Assembly: GCA_043767025.1 (NCBI GenBank)
Contig: JAYUHK010000003.1
Coordinates: 1 to 25,579 of the forward strand
From: JAYUHK01 sp043767025
GTDB taxonomy: Bacteria; Bacteroidota; Bacteroidia; Chitinophagales; Saprospiraceae
Reading direction: 5' to 3'
Length of the DNA: 25,579 nt
Part shown: one piece after another, positions 8,949-16,300 of the stretch
How positions within the stretch are numbered: the stretch's first letter is position 1
How the letters are laid out: each line of letters starts with the position of its first letter
Notes under the pieces: model-generated
The model's database searches: none
What the model was told of the DNA's origin: nothing
The model's input: the letters and a program-made list of their open reading frames with translations, nothing else
Program-made: the position numbers and the translations under genes

Positions 8949-9923
8949 ATGAATGAAGCACTCAACAATCCGCACGATAAATTTGTAAAAGAAATGCTTT
9001 CCGAAAAAACTGTAGCTATCGCTTTTTTGGAAGAATATTTACCTAAAAATGTGTCGGACGTTTTGGACATCGACAGTTTGGAATATGCTCCGACCAACTA
9101 CGTCACGCCCGAACTGGCGGAAAGTTTCTCTGATATTGTACTAAAAATCAAACTCAAAGACACCGAACAAACCTGCTATGTAAGTCTGCTACTCGAACAC
9201 AAATCCTACATTGACCCCAACACAACTTTTCAGATATTGGCTTATCTGGCAAACGGATACCTGACGCAGCTCAAAAATAAGGAATCGCTCCGTCCGATAA
9301 TCCCAATCATATACTATCACGGAAGCAAAAAATGGACTTTACAGAAAATAGACGATTTTTTTCAAAAATATCCACTCAATCTATCGTCATTTATACCTAA
9401 TTTTGACACAGTTTTTGTGAGTCTTTTTGACTTGGACGAAGATTCAGTTCAAAATCTACAGCACGGAATGTTGCGCTCCGCTTTTATGTTGCAGCGTTAT
9501 CGACAAGACACAATCGAATTGGAAAAACATTTCGAGCGTATTCTGACCAGCGTAAGTCCATACTTGTCCAGCAACTTTATTACGACTATAATCATTTATA
9601 CCTTGCAAGTGTCTGACTTTACAGAATCACAAATTATTGAAACCATCAAAAATATTCCTTCAAATACTAAAAATAAAATTATGAGTACTTACGATATGCT
9701 GCTCGAAAAAGGCGAAAAACAAGGTATCGAAAAAGGTATCGAAAAAGGTATCGAAAAAGGCATCGAAAAAGGTATCGAAAAAGGTATCGAAAAAAATCAA
9801 ATCGAAGCTGTACTTCGAGGTTTTGACCATCAATACGACCTAAAAACCATTGCTTTAATCGCGGGATTAAAAGACAGTGAAGTAAAAAAAATAATAAAAA
9901 TACATAGAAACGTGACGCTGTAA
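8949..9923 (+). CDS. Rpn-family (RpnA/Transposase_31-like) PD-(D/E)XK nuclease with GIEK repeat
   Basis: This 324-residue protein matches the recombination-promoting nuclease family once called putative transposase YhgA. The N-terminus MNEALNNPHDKFVKEMLSE carries the family HDKxFK-like motif at 9-13. The PD-(D/E)XK core shows Asp62 (ESFSDIVLKIK) and Glu83-x-Lys85 (SLLLEHKSY), followed by PIIPIIYYHGSKKW (about 117-129). The catalytic residues look intact. A C-terminal charged linker has six GIEK repeats (259-282) and then an HTH-like end, LKTIALIAGLKDSEVKKIIK. Homologues studied in Escherichia coli cut DNA and raise RecA-independent recombination; whether this one does is inferred. There is no terminal inverted repeat or target duplication around it, so it is not part of an obvious transposon. 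The start is 32 nt after the symporter stop. Confidence 0.88.
   Translation: MNEALNNPHDKFVKEMLSEKTVAIAFLEEYLPKNVSDVLDIDSLEYAPTNYVTPELAESFSDIVLKIKLKDTEQTCYVSLLLEHKSYIDPNTTFQILAYLANGYLTQLKNKESLRPIIPIIYYHGSKKWTLQKIDDFFQKYPLNLSSFIPNFDTVFVSLFDLDEDSVQNLQHGMLRSAFMLQRYRQDTIELEKHFERILTSVSPYLSSNFITTIIIYTLQVSDFTESQIIETIKNIPSNTKNKIMSTYDMLLEKGEKQGIEKGIEKGIEKGIEKGIEKGIEKNQIEAVLRGFDHQYDLKTIALIAGLKDSEVKKIIKIHRNVTL
9723..9794 (+). repeat. In-frame tandem repeat, six 12-bp units
   Basis: Six head-to-tail copies of GGTATCGAAAAA encode (GIEK)6 in the C-terminal linker of the Rpn-type nuclease. Five copies are identical and one (9759-9770) has a single silent T-to-C change. Since the unit is a multiple of three, copy-number slippage would change linker length without a frameshift. 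Confidence 0.97.
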
Positions 9924-9996
9924 ATAATTTTTGTCCGTACTTAATACCGCACAATCCATTAAAGTACAACACAAAAATGGGTCTGAAATTACTTTT

Positions 9997-11238
9997 ATGA
10001 CTACAAATATACCCTCTCAAGCTGACATTTGCATCATTGGTGCAGGTCCTGCGGGCGCGACGACCTCTATGTTTTTGAGCAAAGCGGGTATTCCTCACTT
10101 GCTGATTGACAAAGACGAGTTTCCGCGCGACAAAATCTGTGGCGACGGCATTGACGCTAATTCAATTCGGGTTCTCAACCAGTTCAATCCTCAACTAATC
10201 GCCGAATTACACGCCGACTGGCAGCACTTTACACCCATTCGGGGCATAAAACTAACCGCTCCAAACGGCAAATCCTCCGAAGCCTTGCATCGCCCAACAC
10301 CGAAATCTGCTCCCGAACCGATGTATTTTACTTGCAAACGACAGTATTTTGATACTTTTTTGCACCGACAACTGAACCCTGAATTTGCCAATATACAACT
10401 CGGAACGCAAGTCACCAACCTTGAGCGGCAAGACGGCGGCATCAACGTAACGATGACAAAAAATGGCGCAACCCACACTACTTTTGCCCGATTGGTCATC
10501 GGAGCAGACGGCGACCATTCGGTCGTGTTGCGCAAGCTCGATGAACGCAAAATCGACCGCAACTTCTACGCCGCCGCACTCCGAATGTACTGTCGCAATG
10601 TGTCCGATATGCACCCCGAAAATTTGTTGGAGGTTTATTTTCCTAAAAAAGTGAATCTTGGGTATTTTTGGATTTTCCCGTTGCCGAATGGCGAAATGAA
10701 TGTTGGCTTCGGAATGTCGAGCCAAGAAGTGAGCATAAAAAAAATTAATCTTCGCCATGTTTTTGAAGATATTATCCATTCCGACCCGTTTTTTGCACAC
10801 CGTTTTCGCAACGCAGATTTTTTAGAAACTCCTCAAGGTTGGGGACTTCCATTGGCGGCGCGCGAGCGCAAAAACGTAGGCGACCATTTTTTGCTCGCCG
10901 GAGATGCTGGTTCGCTCGTCCAACCGCTCAACGGCGAAGGCATCGGCTCGGCTATGATTTCGGGCTTGATAGCCGCTCAATTTGCCCAAAAAGCAGTCGA
11001 ACACCAACGCTTCGACGCTGGTTTTTTGCAAAAATATCAAACTGAATCCTCCAAACGAATGTCGAAAGAAATCCGAAGCTACAAACAGATTTTGAATCTT
11101 CCTTCCAGTAGCGGGCAGCTCAAAAATATTTTTCTTAACACTTTAATCGCCACTGGCGCAGCCAAATACGCTTTTGAACGCGGCGCGCGGCAGTGGGTCA
11201 ATACCGCCATGCACAAACCTATCTTGGTAGATTTGTGA
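9997..11238 (+). CDS. Geranylgeranyl reductase-family FAD-dependent oxidoreductase
   Basis: This 413-residue flavoprotein has the N-terminal dinucleotide fold DICIIGAGPAGATT (GAGPAG at 15-20), FPRDKICGDGID (43-53, the FAD-contact CGD region), GADGDHS (169-175), the family signature YFWIFPLPNGEMNVGFG (about 223-239), and GDAGSLVQPLNGEGIG (302-317). Relatives reduce isoprenoid double bonds or hydroxylate and reduce other lipophilic substrates; the substrate here is unknown, with menaquinone or lipid side chains plausible in Bacteroidota. The frame is open upstream to a TTG at 9931, but the ATG at 9997 places the flavin fold at the usual distance from the N-terminus and was chosen. It converges on exonuclease III with 60 AT-rich nt between the stops. 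Confidence 0.9.
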   Translation: MTTNIPSQADICIIGAGPAGATTSMFLSKAGIPHLLIDKDEFPRDKICGDGIDANSIRVLNQFNPQLIAELHADWQHFTPIRGIKLTAPNGKSSEALHRPTPKSAPEPMYFTCKRQYFDTFLHRQLNPEFANIQLGTQVTNLERQDGGINVTMTKNGATHTTFARLVIGADGDHSVVLRKLDERKIDRNFYAAALRMYCRNVSDMHPENLLEVYFPKKVNLGYFWIFPLPNGEMNVGFGMSSQEVSIKKINLRHVFEDIIHSDPFFAHRFRNADFLETPQGWGLPLAARERKNVGDHFLLAGDAGSLVQPLNGEGIGSAMISGLIAAQFAQKAVEHQRFDAGFLQKYQTESSKRMSKEIRSYKQILNLPSSSGQLKNIFLNTLIATGAAKYAFERGARQWVNTAMHKPILVDL

Positions 11239-11298
11239 CTCAATAAGAAATAAAGAGAAAATAAAGTACTCAAATTTTGCGGTTTTTTTCGATTTTTT

Positions 11299-12063
11299 CT
11301 ATAAATCTATTTCCAAAAAAACGCCGCAGTGGTCAGAGTGCGTATCATCTGTCAGGTGGTGTGCTGATTTTATTTTATCTTTCAGATTGTCGCTAACTGA
11401 TTGGTAATCAATGCGCCAGCCTTTGTTTTTTGCGCGCGCACCCGTCCTAAAACTCCACCAACTGTACTCCACCAATGCAGGGTGGACGTGGCGAAAAGCG
11501 TCCGTAAAGCCACTTTCAAACCATTTCGTCAGCCAAGCTCGCTCTTCGGGCAAAAATCCAGTACTGTTTTTATTGCCTTTGGGGTCGTGAATATCTATTT
11601 CTTGGTGGGCAATATTGTAATCTCCAACTACGATAAGTTTCGGTCGCTCTTGTTTCAAGGCTGTCACAAAATCAAAGAAATCGTTTAAAAAACTAATTTT
11701 TACGTCCTGTCGCTCGTCGCCAGACGTTCCGGACGGAAAATAACAGTTGAGCAACGTCCAATCCCCAAAATCGGTTCTTAATATTCGTCCTTCAAAATCA
11801 TACTTTTCTATCCCGCAGCCAACTGCTACTTTGTCGGGTTTGACTCGCGACATCGTCAAAACGCCACTGTAACCTTTTTTTTGAGCCGAAAACCAATGAT
11901 GGTGATAGCCCAACGCCTCTATTTTTGCCATATCTACTTGGTCAGGCTGCGCTTTCGTTTCCTGCACACACACGATGTCAAACTCATTTTGTGCCAAAAA
12001 ATTTTCGAAATCCTTGCTGATTGCGGAGCGAATACCGTTCAGATTGTAGGAAAGAATTTTCAT
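11299..12063 (-). CDS. xth: Exodeoxyribonuclease III (AP endonuclease)
   Basis: This 254-residue enzyme of the exonuclease III/APE1 family incises abasic sites in base excision repair and degrades duplex DNA from 3' ends. The active-site set is complete: Asn7 (SYNLNGIRS), Glu35 (VQETKAQ), Tyr108 (NCYFP), Asp148 and Asn150 (VVGDYNIAH), Asp219 (WRIDYQSVS) and the Asp244-His245 pair (THSDHC). The length is that of the family. It starts 17 nt after the amidophosphoribosyltransferase stop on the same strand and is probably the last gene of the greA cluster. The minus-strand sequence after the stop is T-rich (11245-11270) but forms no strong hairpin. Confidence 0.97.
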   Translation of the reverse strand: MKILSYNLNGIRSAISKDFENFLAQNEFDIVCVQETKAQPDQVDMAKIEALGYHHHWFSAQKKGYSGVLTMSRVKPDKVAVGCGIEKYDFEGRILRTDFGDWTLLNCYFPSGTSGDERQDVKISFLNDFFDFVTALKQERPKLIVVGDYNIAHQEIDIHDPKGNKNSTGFLPEERAWLTKWFESGFTDAFRHVHPALVEYSWWSFRTGARAKNKGWRIDYQSVSDNLKDKIKSAHHLTDDTHSDHCGVFLEIDL

Positions 12064-12080
12064 TTTTTCAAATTTATATT

Positions 12081-13976
12081 TTAATATGCTCGTACATTTC
12101 GTTTTTCTATATAATTCATAAATGCGCGATTGACGACTCTATTGCCGCCGGGAGTCGGATAATCGCCCGAAAAATACCAATCTCCAGAGTGATTCGGACA
12201 CGCAGCGTGCAAGTCTTCAATGGTTTGAAAAATAACTTCGACCTCTGGACTAATATTTTTTGGTGTCACAATTTCAGCAATTTTTTTAGAAATTTCTTCA
12301 TTCGTAAACTCCGCATACAGCACTTGCAGTTGGTTTTGAATCTGCTCCACAGGAAGACTTTCCTGCGTTTTGCACCGCTCGTAGGCTTCTGTAAGCATTT
12401 GTTCTTTTCCGTTTTCTTTCAGCAACTCCACCAAAGCTCGAAAAGCTACAAAGTCACCGATTTTGGACATATCAATTCCGTAGCAATCCGGATACCGAAT
12501 TTGAGGGGAGGACGACACGACGACTATTTTTTTGGGGCGCAGGCGTGCCACACTGTTTATGATGCTGTCGCGAAGGGTCGTGCCGCGCACAATCGAGTCG
12601 TCGAGCAGCACCAGTGTATCTTTTTCGTTCTGCACTATCCCGTAAGTCACGTCGTAAACGTGGCTCACCATTTCGGCGCGCGAGGCTTCGTCGGCGATGA
12701 AGGTGCGGAGTTTTTCGTCTTTTACACAGATTTTTTCTACCCGCAGTGCCACACCGAGTATGGAATGGAGATGCTCTGCGTCTAATTTTTTTGCACCCAA
12801 AGCAAGTATTTGCTCCTGTTTTTTCTCGTTCAGACATTCCTCCAATCCCTCTACCATGCCATAGAAAGCTGTTTCGGCAGTGTTGGGGACAAAAGAAAAA
12901 ACAGTATTTTTGAAATCGAAATTGACGGTTTCCAAGACCGTCCGCGCCAGTTGCGCACCCAATTTTTTTCGTTCCAAATAAATATCTTTGTCTGTCCCTC
13001 TCGAAAAATAAATGCGCTCGAAGGAGCAAGATTTTTTTTCTTTTTCGTCCGTGAAAGGCAAAATTTCTACCTTACCGTTTTTTTTGATGATGAGCGCGTG
13101 ACCGGGTTTCAACTCCTCCACCAAACTGATGTGGACGTTCAGAGCGGTCTGAATGGCGGGTCGCTCGGAGGCAGCTACTACGATTTCTTCGTCAAAATAA
13201 TAAAAAACGGGGCGAATCCCGTGAGGGTCGCGCATCACGAAGGAGTCGCCATGCCCAATCATGCCGACCATTGCGTAGCCGCCGTCAAATTTTTTACTCG
13301 CTCGGCGCAACAGTCGCTGCAAGTCTAATTTTTCAAAAATTAATTGGTTGATTTGTTGGTTGGAATATCCGTCGGGCTTGAACCATGTGTGAAGGCGTTG
13401 GATTTCGTCGTCCAAAAAGTGACCTATTTTTTCCATCACGGTCACGGTATCTGACTTTTCTTTCGGGTACTGCCCCAACGTAACCAACTCGTCGAATAAT
13501 TCATCTACATTGGTCAGGTTGAAATTGCCCGCCATAACGAGGTTTCTATTTATCCAATTATTCTGGCGCAAAAAAGGGTGGACGTTTTCGAGGGTATTTT
13601 TTCCGTGCGTACCGTAGCGAAGATGCCCCATGAGTAGCTCGCCGATGTAGGGATAGTTGTCTTTGAGCCACTGCGACTGCCGCATTTGCTCGGGCGTAAG
13701 GTCTTTGAAATAGCTGTAAACGCTGTCGAACACTTCACGGAGAGATTGGTTGCTGTTGCTTCGCTTGCGGCTGATGTAGCGAGTGCCGGGCTGTGGATTG
13801 AGCTTGATAGTAGCGATACCTGCGCCGTCCTGCCCTCGATTGCGCTGTTTTTGCATCAGCAAATGCAGTTTGTGCAGTCCGTAGAGCGTGGTGCCGTATT
13901 TTTCTTGATAAAATTCTAACGGACGGCGAAGGCGCACCAAAGCGATGCCACACTCGTGTTTTATTTGGTCACTCAT
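12081..13976 (-). CDS. purF: Amidophosphoribosyltransferase, long Bacteroidota type
   Basis: This enzyme family makes 5-phosphoribosylamine from PRPP and glutamine, the first step of de novo purine synthesis. An N-terminal class-II glutaminase domain shows Cys9 (KHECGIAL), RGQDGAG (47-53), HLRYGTHG (118-125), NFNLTN (151-156) and DGGYAM (231-236). The phosphoribosyltransferase domain carries the PRPP loop VLLDDSIVRGTT (456-467). The catalytic Cys is at position 9, so an eight-residue propeptide must be removed, as in Bacillus-type PurF. The length of 631 residues exceeds the roughly 470-510 of canonical PurF; there is a long insert around 60-110 and a tail after about 520. Bacteroidota often hold this long form alongside a canonical one, so it could be a paralogue rather than the only PurF. 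It lies 12 nt after the HIT gene. Confidence 0.87.
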   Translation of the reverse strand: MSDQIKHECGIALVRLRRPLEFYQEKYGTTLYGLHKLHLLMQKQRNRGQDGAGIATIKLNPQPGTRYISRKRSNSNQSLREVFDSVYSYFKDLTPEQMRQSQWLKDNYPYIGELLMGHLRYGTHGKNTLENVHPFLRQNNWINRNLVMAGNFNLTNVDELFDELVTLGQYPKEKSDTVTVMEKIGHFLDDEIQRLHTWFKPDGYSNQQINQLIFEKLDLQRLLRRASKKFDGGYAMVGMIGHGDSFVMRDPHGIRPVFYYFDEEIVVAASERPAIQTALNVHISLVEELKPGHALIIKKNGKVEILPFTDEKEKKSCSFERIYFSRGTDKDIYLERKKLGAQLARTVLETVNFDFKNTVFSFVPNTAETAFYGMVEGLEECLNEKKQEQILALGAKKLDAEHLHSILGVALRVEKICVKDEKLRTFIADEASRAEMVSHVYDVTYGIVQNEKDTLVLLDDSIVRGTTLRDSIINSVARLRPKKIVVVSSSPQIRYPDCYGIDMSKIGDFVAFRALVELLKENGKEQMLTEAYERCKTQESLPVEQIQNQLQVLYAEFTNEEISKKIAEIVTPKNISPEVEVIFQTIEDLHAACPNHSGDWYFSGDYPTPGGNRVVNRAFMNYIEKRNVRAY

Positions 13977-13988
13977 AATTGTATTTTT

Positions 13989-14381
13989 TTATATTTTGGC
14001 ACGAATGGCGGCTGCGGTCGCCGCCAATTCTTCCGCCGTCACCGTCATTTTGGGTTTTGAAAAATTCAAATCCCCAACCGAGCGAATTGGCACTAAATGG
14101 ACGTGGGCGTGCGGCACCTCCAACCCAATGACCGACAAACCGATACGCGCGCACGGCACGGATGCCTCTATCGCGCGCGCAATTTTTTTTGCAAAAACTA
14201 TCAAACCCGCCAACTCTTCGTCTTCGACATCGAAGATATAATTGATTTCCCGTTTCGGAATGACCAGTGTATGCCCAACTGCCAAAGGCATCACGTCCAA
14301 AAAAGCCAAATAATCGGCTGTTTCTGCGATGCGATGACAGGGGATTTCGCCGCTTACGATTTTTGAAAAAATACTTGCCAT
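13989..14381 (-). CDS. HIT-family nucleotide hydrolase/transferase
   Basis: This 130-residue histidine-triad protein has HAHVHLVPI with His91, His93 and His95; the middle His is the nucleophile that takes the nucleotidyl group in this family. The N-terminus MASIFSKIVSGEIPCHRIAE and the GHTLVIPKREI segment (about 36-46) are typical of the Hint-like branch, which hydrolyses purine nucleoside phosphoramidates. It lies between greA (61 nt upstream) and the amidophosphoribosyltransferase (12 nt downstream). The greA-HIT pairing is common in Bacteroidota, as I recall. The cellular substrate is unknown. Confidence 0.93.
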   Translation of the reverse strand: MASIFSKIVSGEIPCHRIAETADYLAFLDVMPLAVGHTLVIPKREINYIFDVEDEELAGLIVFAKKIARAIEASVPCARIGLSVIGLEVPHAHVHLVPIRSVGDLNFSKPKMTVTAEELAATAAAIRAKI

Positions 14382-14404
14382 CTGCTGTTAGTTTTTTTTA
14401 GGAA

Positions 14405-14431
14405 TAAAGAAAAAATAAAGGACTTTATTTT
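14405..14431 (-). terminator. Possible terminator after greA
   Basis: On the minus strand, AAAATAAAG (14431-14423) and CTTTATTTT (14420-14412) form a perfect 9-bp AT-rich stem around two bases, followed by U-rich TTCTTT, 12 nt past the greA stop. Thermodynamically weak, so it may only attenuate read-through into the HIT gene. Confidence 0.35.
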
Positions 14432-14442
14432 AGACGAGTTCC

Positions 14443-14922
14443 TTACTCGCCCAAAAATATATTCATTACTTCAAATTCCATGTCGCCGTTGGGGGATTTT
14501 ACGACCGCCGTTTCGCCCAATACTTTGCCCAGTAGGGCTTGACCCATCGGCGAACTCACGGACACTCTGTGATTTTTTAGGTCAGCTTCTGATTCGGACA
14601 CCAATTTGTAGGTAATTTCTTTCGCTGTTTTTTTATTTTTGATGGTGACGTTGGAAAAAACAACCACCTTGGAGTCGTCCAAAGTAGATTCGTCCAGCAC
14701 GCGTGCGTTGGACATTACTTTTTCTAAATCATTGATTTTTAGCTCCAACATTCCCTGCGCATTTTTGGCGGCATCGTATTCTGCATTTTCGGAAAGGTCG
14801 CCTTTTTCGCGGGCTTCTGCTATGGCGCGAGCCACCTCTGCCCTTCCAGTGGTTTTATATTCGTCTAATTCTGCTTTCAATCGGTCGTATCCGGGCTGCG
14901 TGAGGTAAGTGTATTTGGACAT
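14443..14922 (-). CDS. greA: Transcription elongation factor GreA
   Basis: GreA enters the RNA polymerase secondary channel and stimulates cleavage of backtracked RNA. The 159 residues match the family. The N-terminal coiled coil covers about residues 10-75, with the acidic tip GDLSENAEYDAAK holding Asp42 and Glu45, equivalent to the essential acidic pair of E. coli GreA. The C-terminal FKBP-like domain includes VSSPMGQALLGKVLGE (about 122-137). It is the first gene of a minus-strand cluster with HIT, amidophosphoribosyltransferase and exonuclease III. Upstream on the minus strand, TGTCTTTG (14988-14981) is one base off the -7 consensus and overlaps the edge of the large palindrome. Confidence 0.97.
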   Translation of the reverse strand: MSKYTYLTQPGYDRLKAELDEYKTTGRAEVARAIAEAREKGDLSENAEYDAAKNAQGMLELKINDLEKVMSNARVLDESTLDDSKVVVFSNVTIKNKKTAKEITYKLVSESEADLKNHRVSVSSPMGQALLGKVLGETAVVKSPNGDMEFEVMNIFLGE

Positions 14923-14984
14923 ATTTTTATTTTTGTTTGGTGAATGAAAAAATTGTTTTGATGCGTGTTGCGTAAAACTACAAA

Positions 14985-15026
14985 GACAGGAACGCCTTTA
15001 CCAACGTTGGTAAAGGCGTTCCTGTC
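14985..15026 (-). terminator. Perfect 42-bp palindrome, probable terminator of the PorV/PorQ-family gene
   Basis: Two 21-base arms meet with no spacer (centre AACGTT between 15005 and 15006), and every base pairs; the arms begin GACAGGAACGCC and end GGCGTTCCTGTC. It lies 67 nt past the PorV/PorQ-like stop on the minus strand and just before greA. On that strand it is followed by TTTGTAGTTTTACG, a poor U-tract, so termination is likely but not certain. It partly overlaps the greA -7 candidate, so a protein operator is the alternative. Confidence 0.6.
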
Positions 15027-15055
15027 CTCAAAAGACTGTGCAAAGATATTGTATT

Positions 15056-15082
15056 TACTCCAAAGTACAAGAATTTGGAGTA
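15056..15082 (+). other. Inverted repeat with T-run on the plus strand
   Basis: TACTCCAAA (15056-15064) and TTTGGAGTA (15074-15082) form a 9-bp stem around a 9-nt loop, followed on the plus strand by CTTTTTTT. It looks like an intrinsic terminator facing plus, although no plus-strand gene ends here. On the minus strand it immediately follows the PorV/PorQ-like stop and could be the first of two 3'-end hairpins. Confidence 0.4.
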
Positions 15083-15092
15083 CTTTTTTTCT

Positions 15093-16169
15093 TTACAATC
15101 CTATTCGGACGGTGAGCTGGTGCGTACCGTTGAAAGGATTGGTTGGCAAATAAGCATAATCTATGCCTACTCTGTTGTCGGTATCTTTTTTGATTGGAAT
15201 ATCCACCGAAACGCCCGCCGAAACGCCCGTGTAAAGCGATGCAGACCCTTTGTCAAAGCCCAATTCGTAGCGATAGCCGGCGCGAAGAGCGAGATAATTG
15301 CCGAAACCGTACTCTACGCCGCCGCCAATAATGTCACGCGAAAAAGCGTTGGAAGTAAAGTTTCCTACTGCTGTCAGACGATTGCTCGAGTTCAACAAAA
15401 AGTCGTAAGACGCTCCGATATTGAGCTGTGAAGGCAACTCGAAAGATGCGCCACGAGTGTCATACGTCAAGTTGTAGCCGTAGTTTCCCGCAGGATTTTT
15501 GCGCGATTGCGACAAACCTTGTCCGCCGAAACTCATTTTCGAGCCAATATTTTTTAGTGAAATTCCAAATTTGAACTCGTCTTTGTCCCCTGTGACGTAC
15601 TGCACGCCTGCATCTAAAGCGAAGCCTGTGGCAGAAACGTCCGACGTGCTTTCGACGATTCCTTTGAACAAGAAGCCGACCGAAATTTTATTGACAAATG
15701 TTTGGGAGTACCCAAGCGCAATGTTGAAGAAGGTCGGGGAGTAAGTCGCGCCCGTTCCTTCTGGTTGGTTGGTGGTCGTGACATTGATAGCACCAAAATC
15801 TACTGCGGAGATGCTCAAGCCTATTGCGCCGCCACTTTTCAGTTTTTGAGCTATCGAAAACGAACTCAATGAGATGCCGCTTCCTTCATAAAGTCGAGCG
15901 TGACCCATTGCGATGTCCGTGAAAGTGGTGCTGTCTGCGCCGTAGGTAGATGCGCGACCGATGCCCGCCACGTTAAGGAACATCGCCTCTGCACCGCGTA
16001 CGCAAGACGTGGTCATGGAGTGCAAGCCCGAGCTGCGCGCCCATGGATTGAGGAGCAGCTCGTAAGCTCCCGCCTCGCCTTGTCGGTCAGGATTTCCAGC
16101 CATTGCAGTTGCTGCGGAGCCAAGTAGTAGCAATGCCGCCAAGAGATATTGGTATATATTTTTTTTCAT
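15093..16169 (-). CDS. PorV/PorQ-family outer-membrane barrel protein
   Basis: This 358-residue protein has a clear signal peptide (MKKNIYQYLLAALLLLGSAA, then TAMA before GNPDRQG) and a mature start GEAGAYELLLNPWARSSGLH, with a VRGAEAMFLNVAGIGR segment near 58-73 that is typical of the PorV/PorQ (UPF0164) branch of FadL-like barrels. The body is a run of alternating amphipathic strands ending in QLTVRIGL. PorV in T9SS is the shuttle that carries cargo from the translocon to the attachment complex. This paralogue is the third gene after a TonB-dependent receptor and a giant exported protein, so a dedicated shuttle or anchor role for that protein is inferred. A 131-nt gap with a hairpin and a promoter candidate separates it from the giant gene, so it can be expressed separately. 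Confidence 0.85.
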   Translation of the reverse strand: MKKNIYQYLLAALLLLGSAATAMAGNPDRQGEAGAYELLLNPWARSSGLHSMTTSCVRGAEAMFLNVAGIGRASTYGADSTTFTDIAMGHARLYEGSGISLSSFSIAQKLKSGGAIGLSISAVDFGAINVTTTNQPEGTGATYSPTFFNIALGYSQTFVNKISVGFLFKGIVESTSDVSATGFALDAGVQYVTGDKDEFKFGISLKNIGSKMSFGGQGLSQSRKNPAGNYGYNLTYDTRGASFELPSQLNIGASYDFLLNSSNRLTAVGNFTSNAFSRDIIGGGVEYGFGNYLALRAGYRYELGFDKGSASLYTGVSAGVSVDIPIKKDTDNRVGIDYAYLPTNPFNGTHQLTVRIGL

Positions 16170-16187
16170 ATTCTTTTGAATGATTTG

Positions 16188-16222
16188 GAAAAAGTGGTTT
16201 TCAAAAAAAAAATCACTTTTTC
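16188..16222 (-). other. Hairpin in the leader of the PorV/PorQ-family gene
   Basis: GAAAAAGTG (16188-16196) and CACTTTTTC (16214-16222) pair perfectly around an AT-rich 17-nt loop. It would lie at the very 5' end of the transcript from the promoter at 16222-16251 and 18 nt before the ATG, where it could stabilise the message or affect translation. Confidence 0.35.
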
Positions 16223-16251
16223 AAATTTAAAATAAGTGAGAATAAGAGCAA
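16222..16251 (-). promoter_or_regulatory. Promoter candidate for the PorV/PorQ-family gene (TTG-N19-TAAATTTG)
   Basis: On the minus strand, TTG (16251-16249), 19 nt, then TAAATTTG (16229-16222) fit the Bacteroidota promoter pattern (TTG/TTTG at -33, TAnnTTTG at -7) with good spacing. The -33 element lies inside the 3' arm of the hairpin that follows the giant gene. Confidence 0.55.
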
Positions 16252-16281
16252 CGTCCCAACGATAAAATTTGGGACGTTGCT
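16247..16281 (-). terminator. Hairpin terminator candidate after the giant exported protein gene
   Basis: AGCAACGTCCCAA (16247-16259) and TTGGGACGTTGCT (16269-16281) form a perfect 13-bp stem with a 9-nt loop, 19 nt past the stop codon at 16301. The following minus-strand sequence, CTTATTCTCAC, is only moderately T-rich. It probably separates the first two genes of the module from the PorV/PorQ-like gene, at least partly. Confidence 0.6.
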
Positions 16282-16300
16282 ATGTTATTTTATACATTTT

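Noticed and set aside
9723..9794. CRISPR-like array
   Set aside because: The units are 12 bp, abut without spacers and encode (GIEK)6 in frame.
8949..9923. Rpn gene as part of an insertion sequence
   Set aside because: No terminal inverted repeats, target duplication or second transposase gene were seen around it.
9931..9996. TTG-initiated N-terminal extension of the geranylgeranyl-reductase-family gene
   Set aside because: The extension has no conserved features, and the ATG at 9997 puts the flavin-binding fold at the usual distance from the start.
12021..12785. 254-codon plus-strand frame opposite the amidophosphoribosyltransferase
   Set aside because: It is antisense to a gene with intact catalytic motifs on the minus strand, and its residue composition is atypical.
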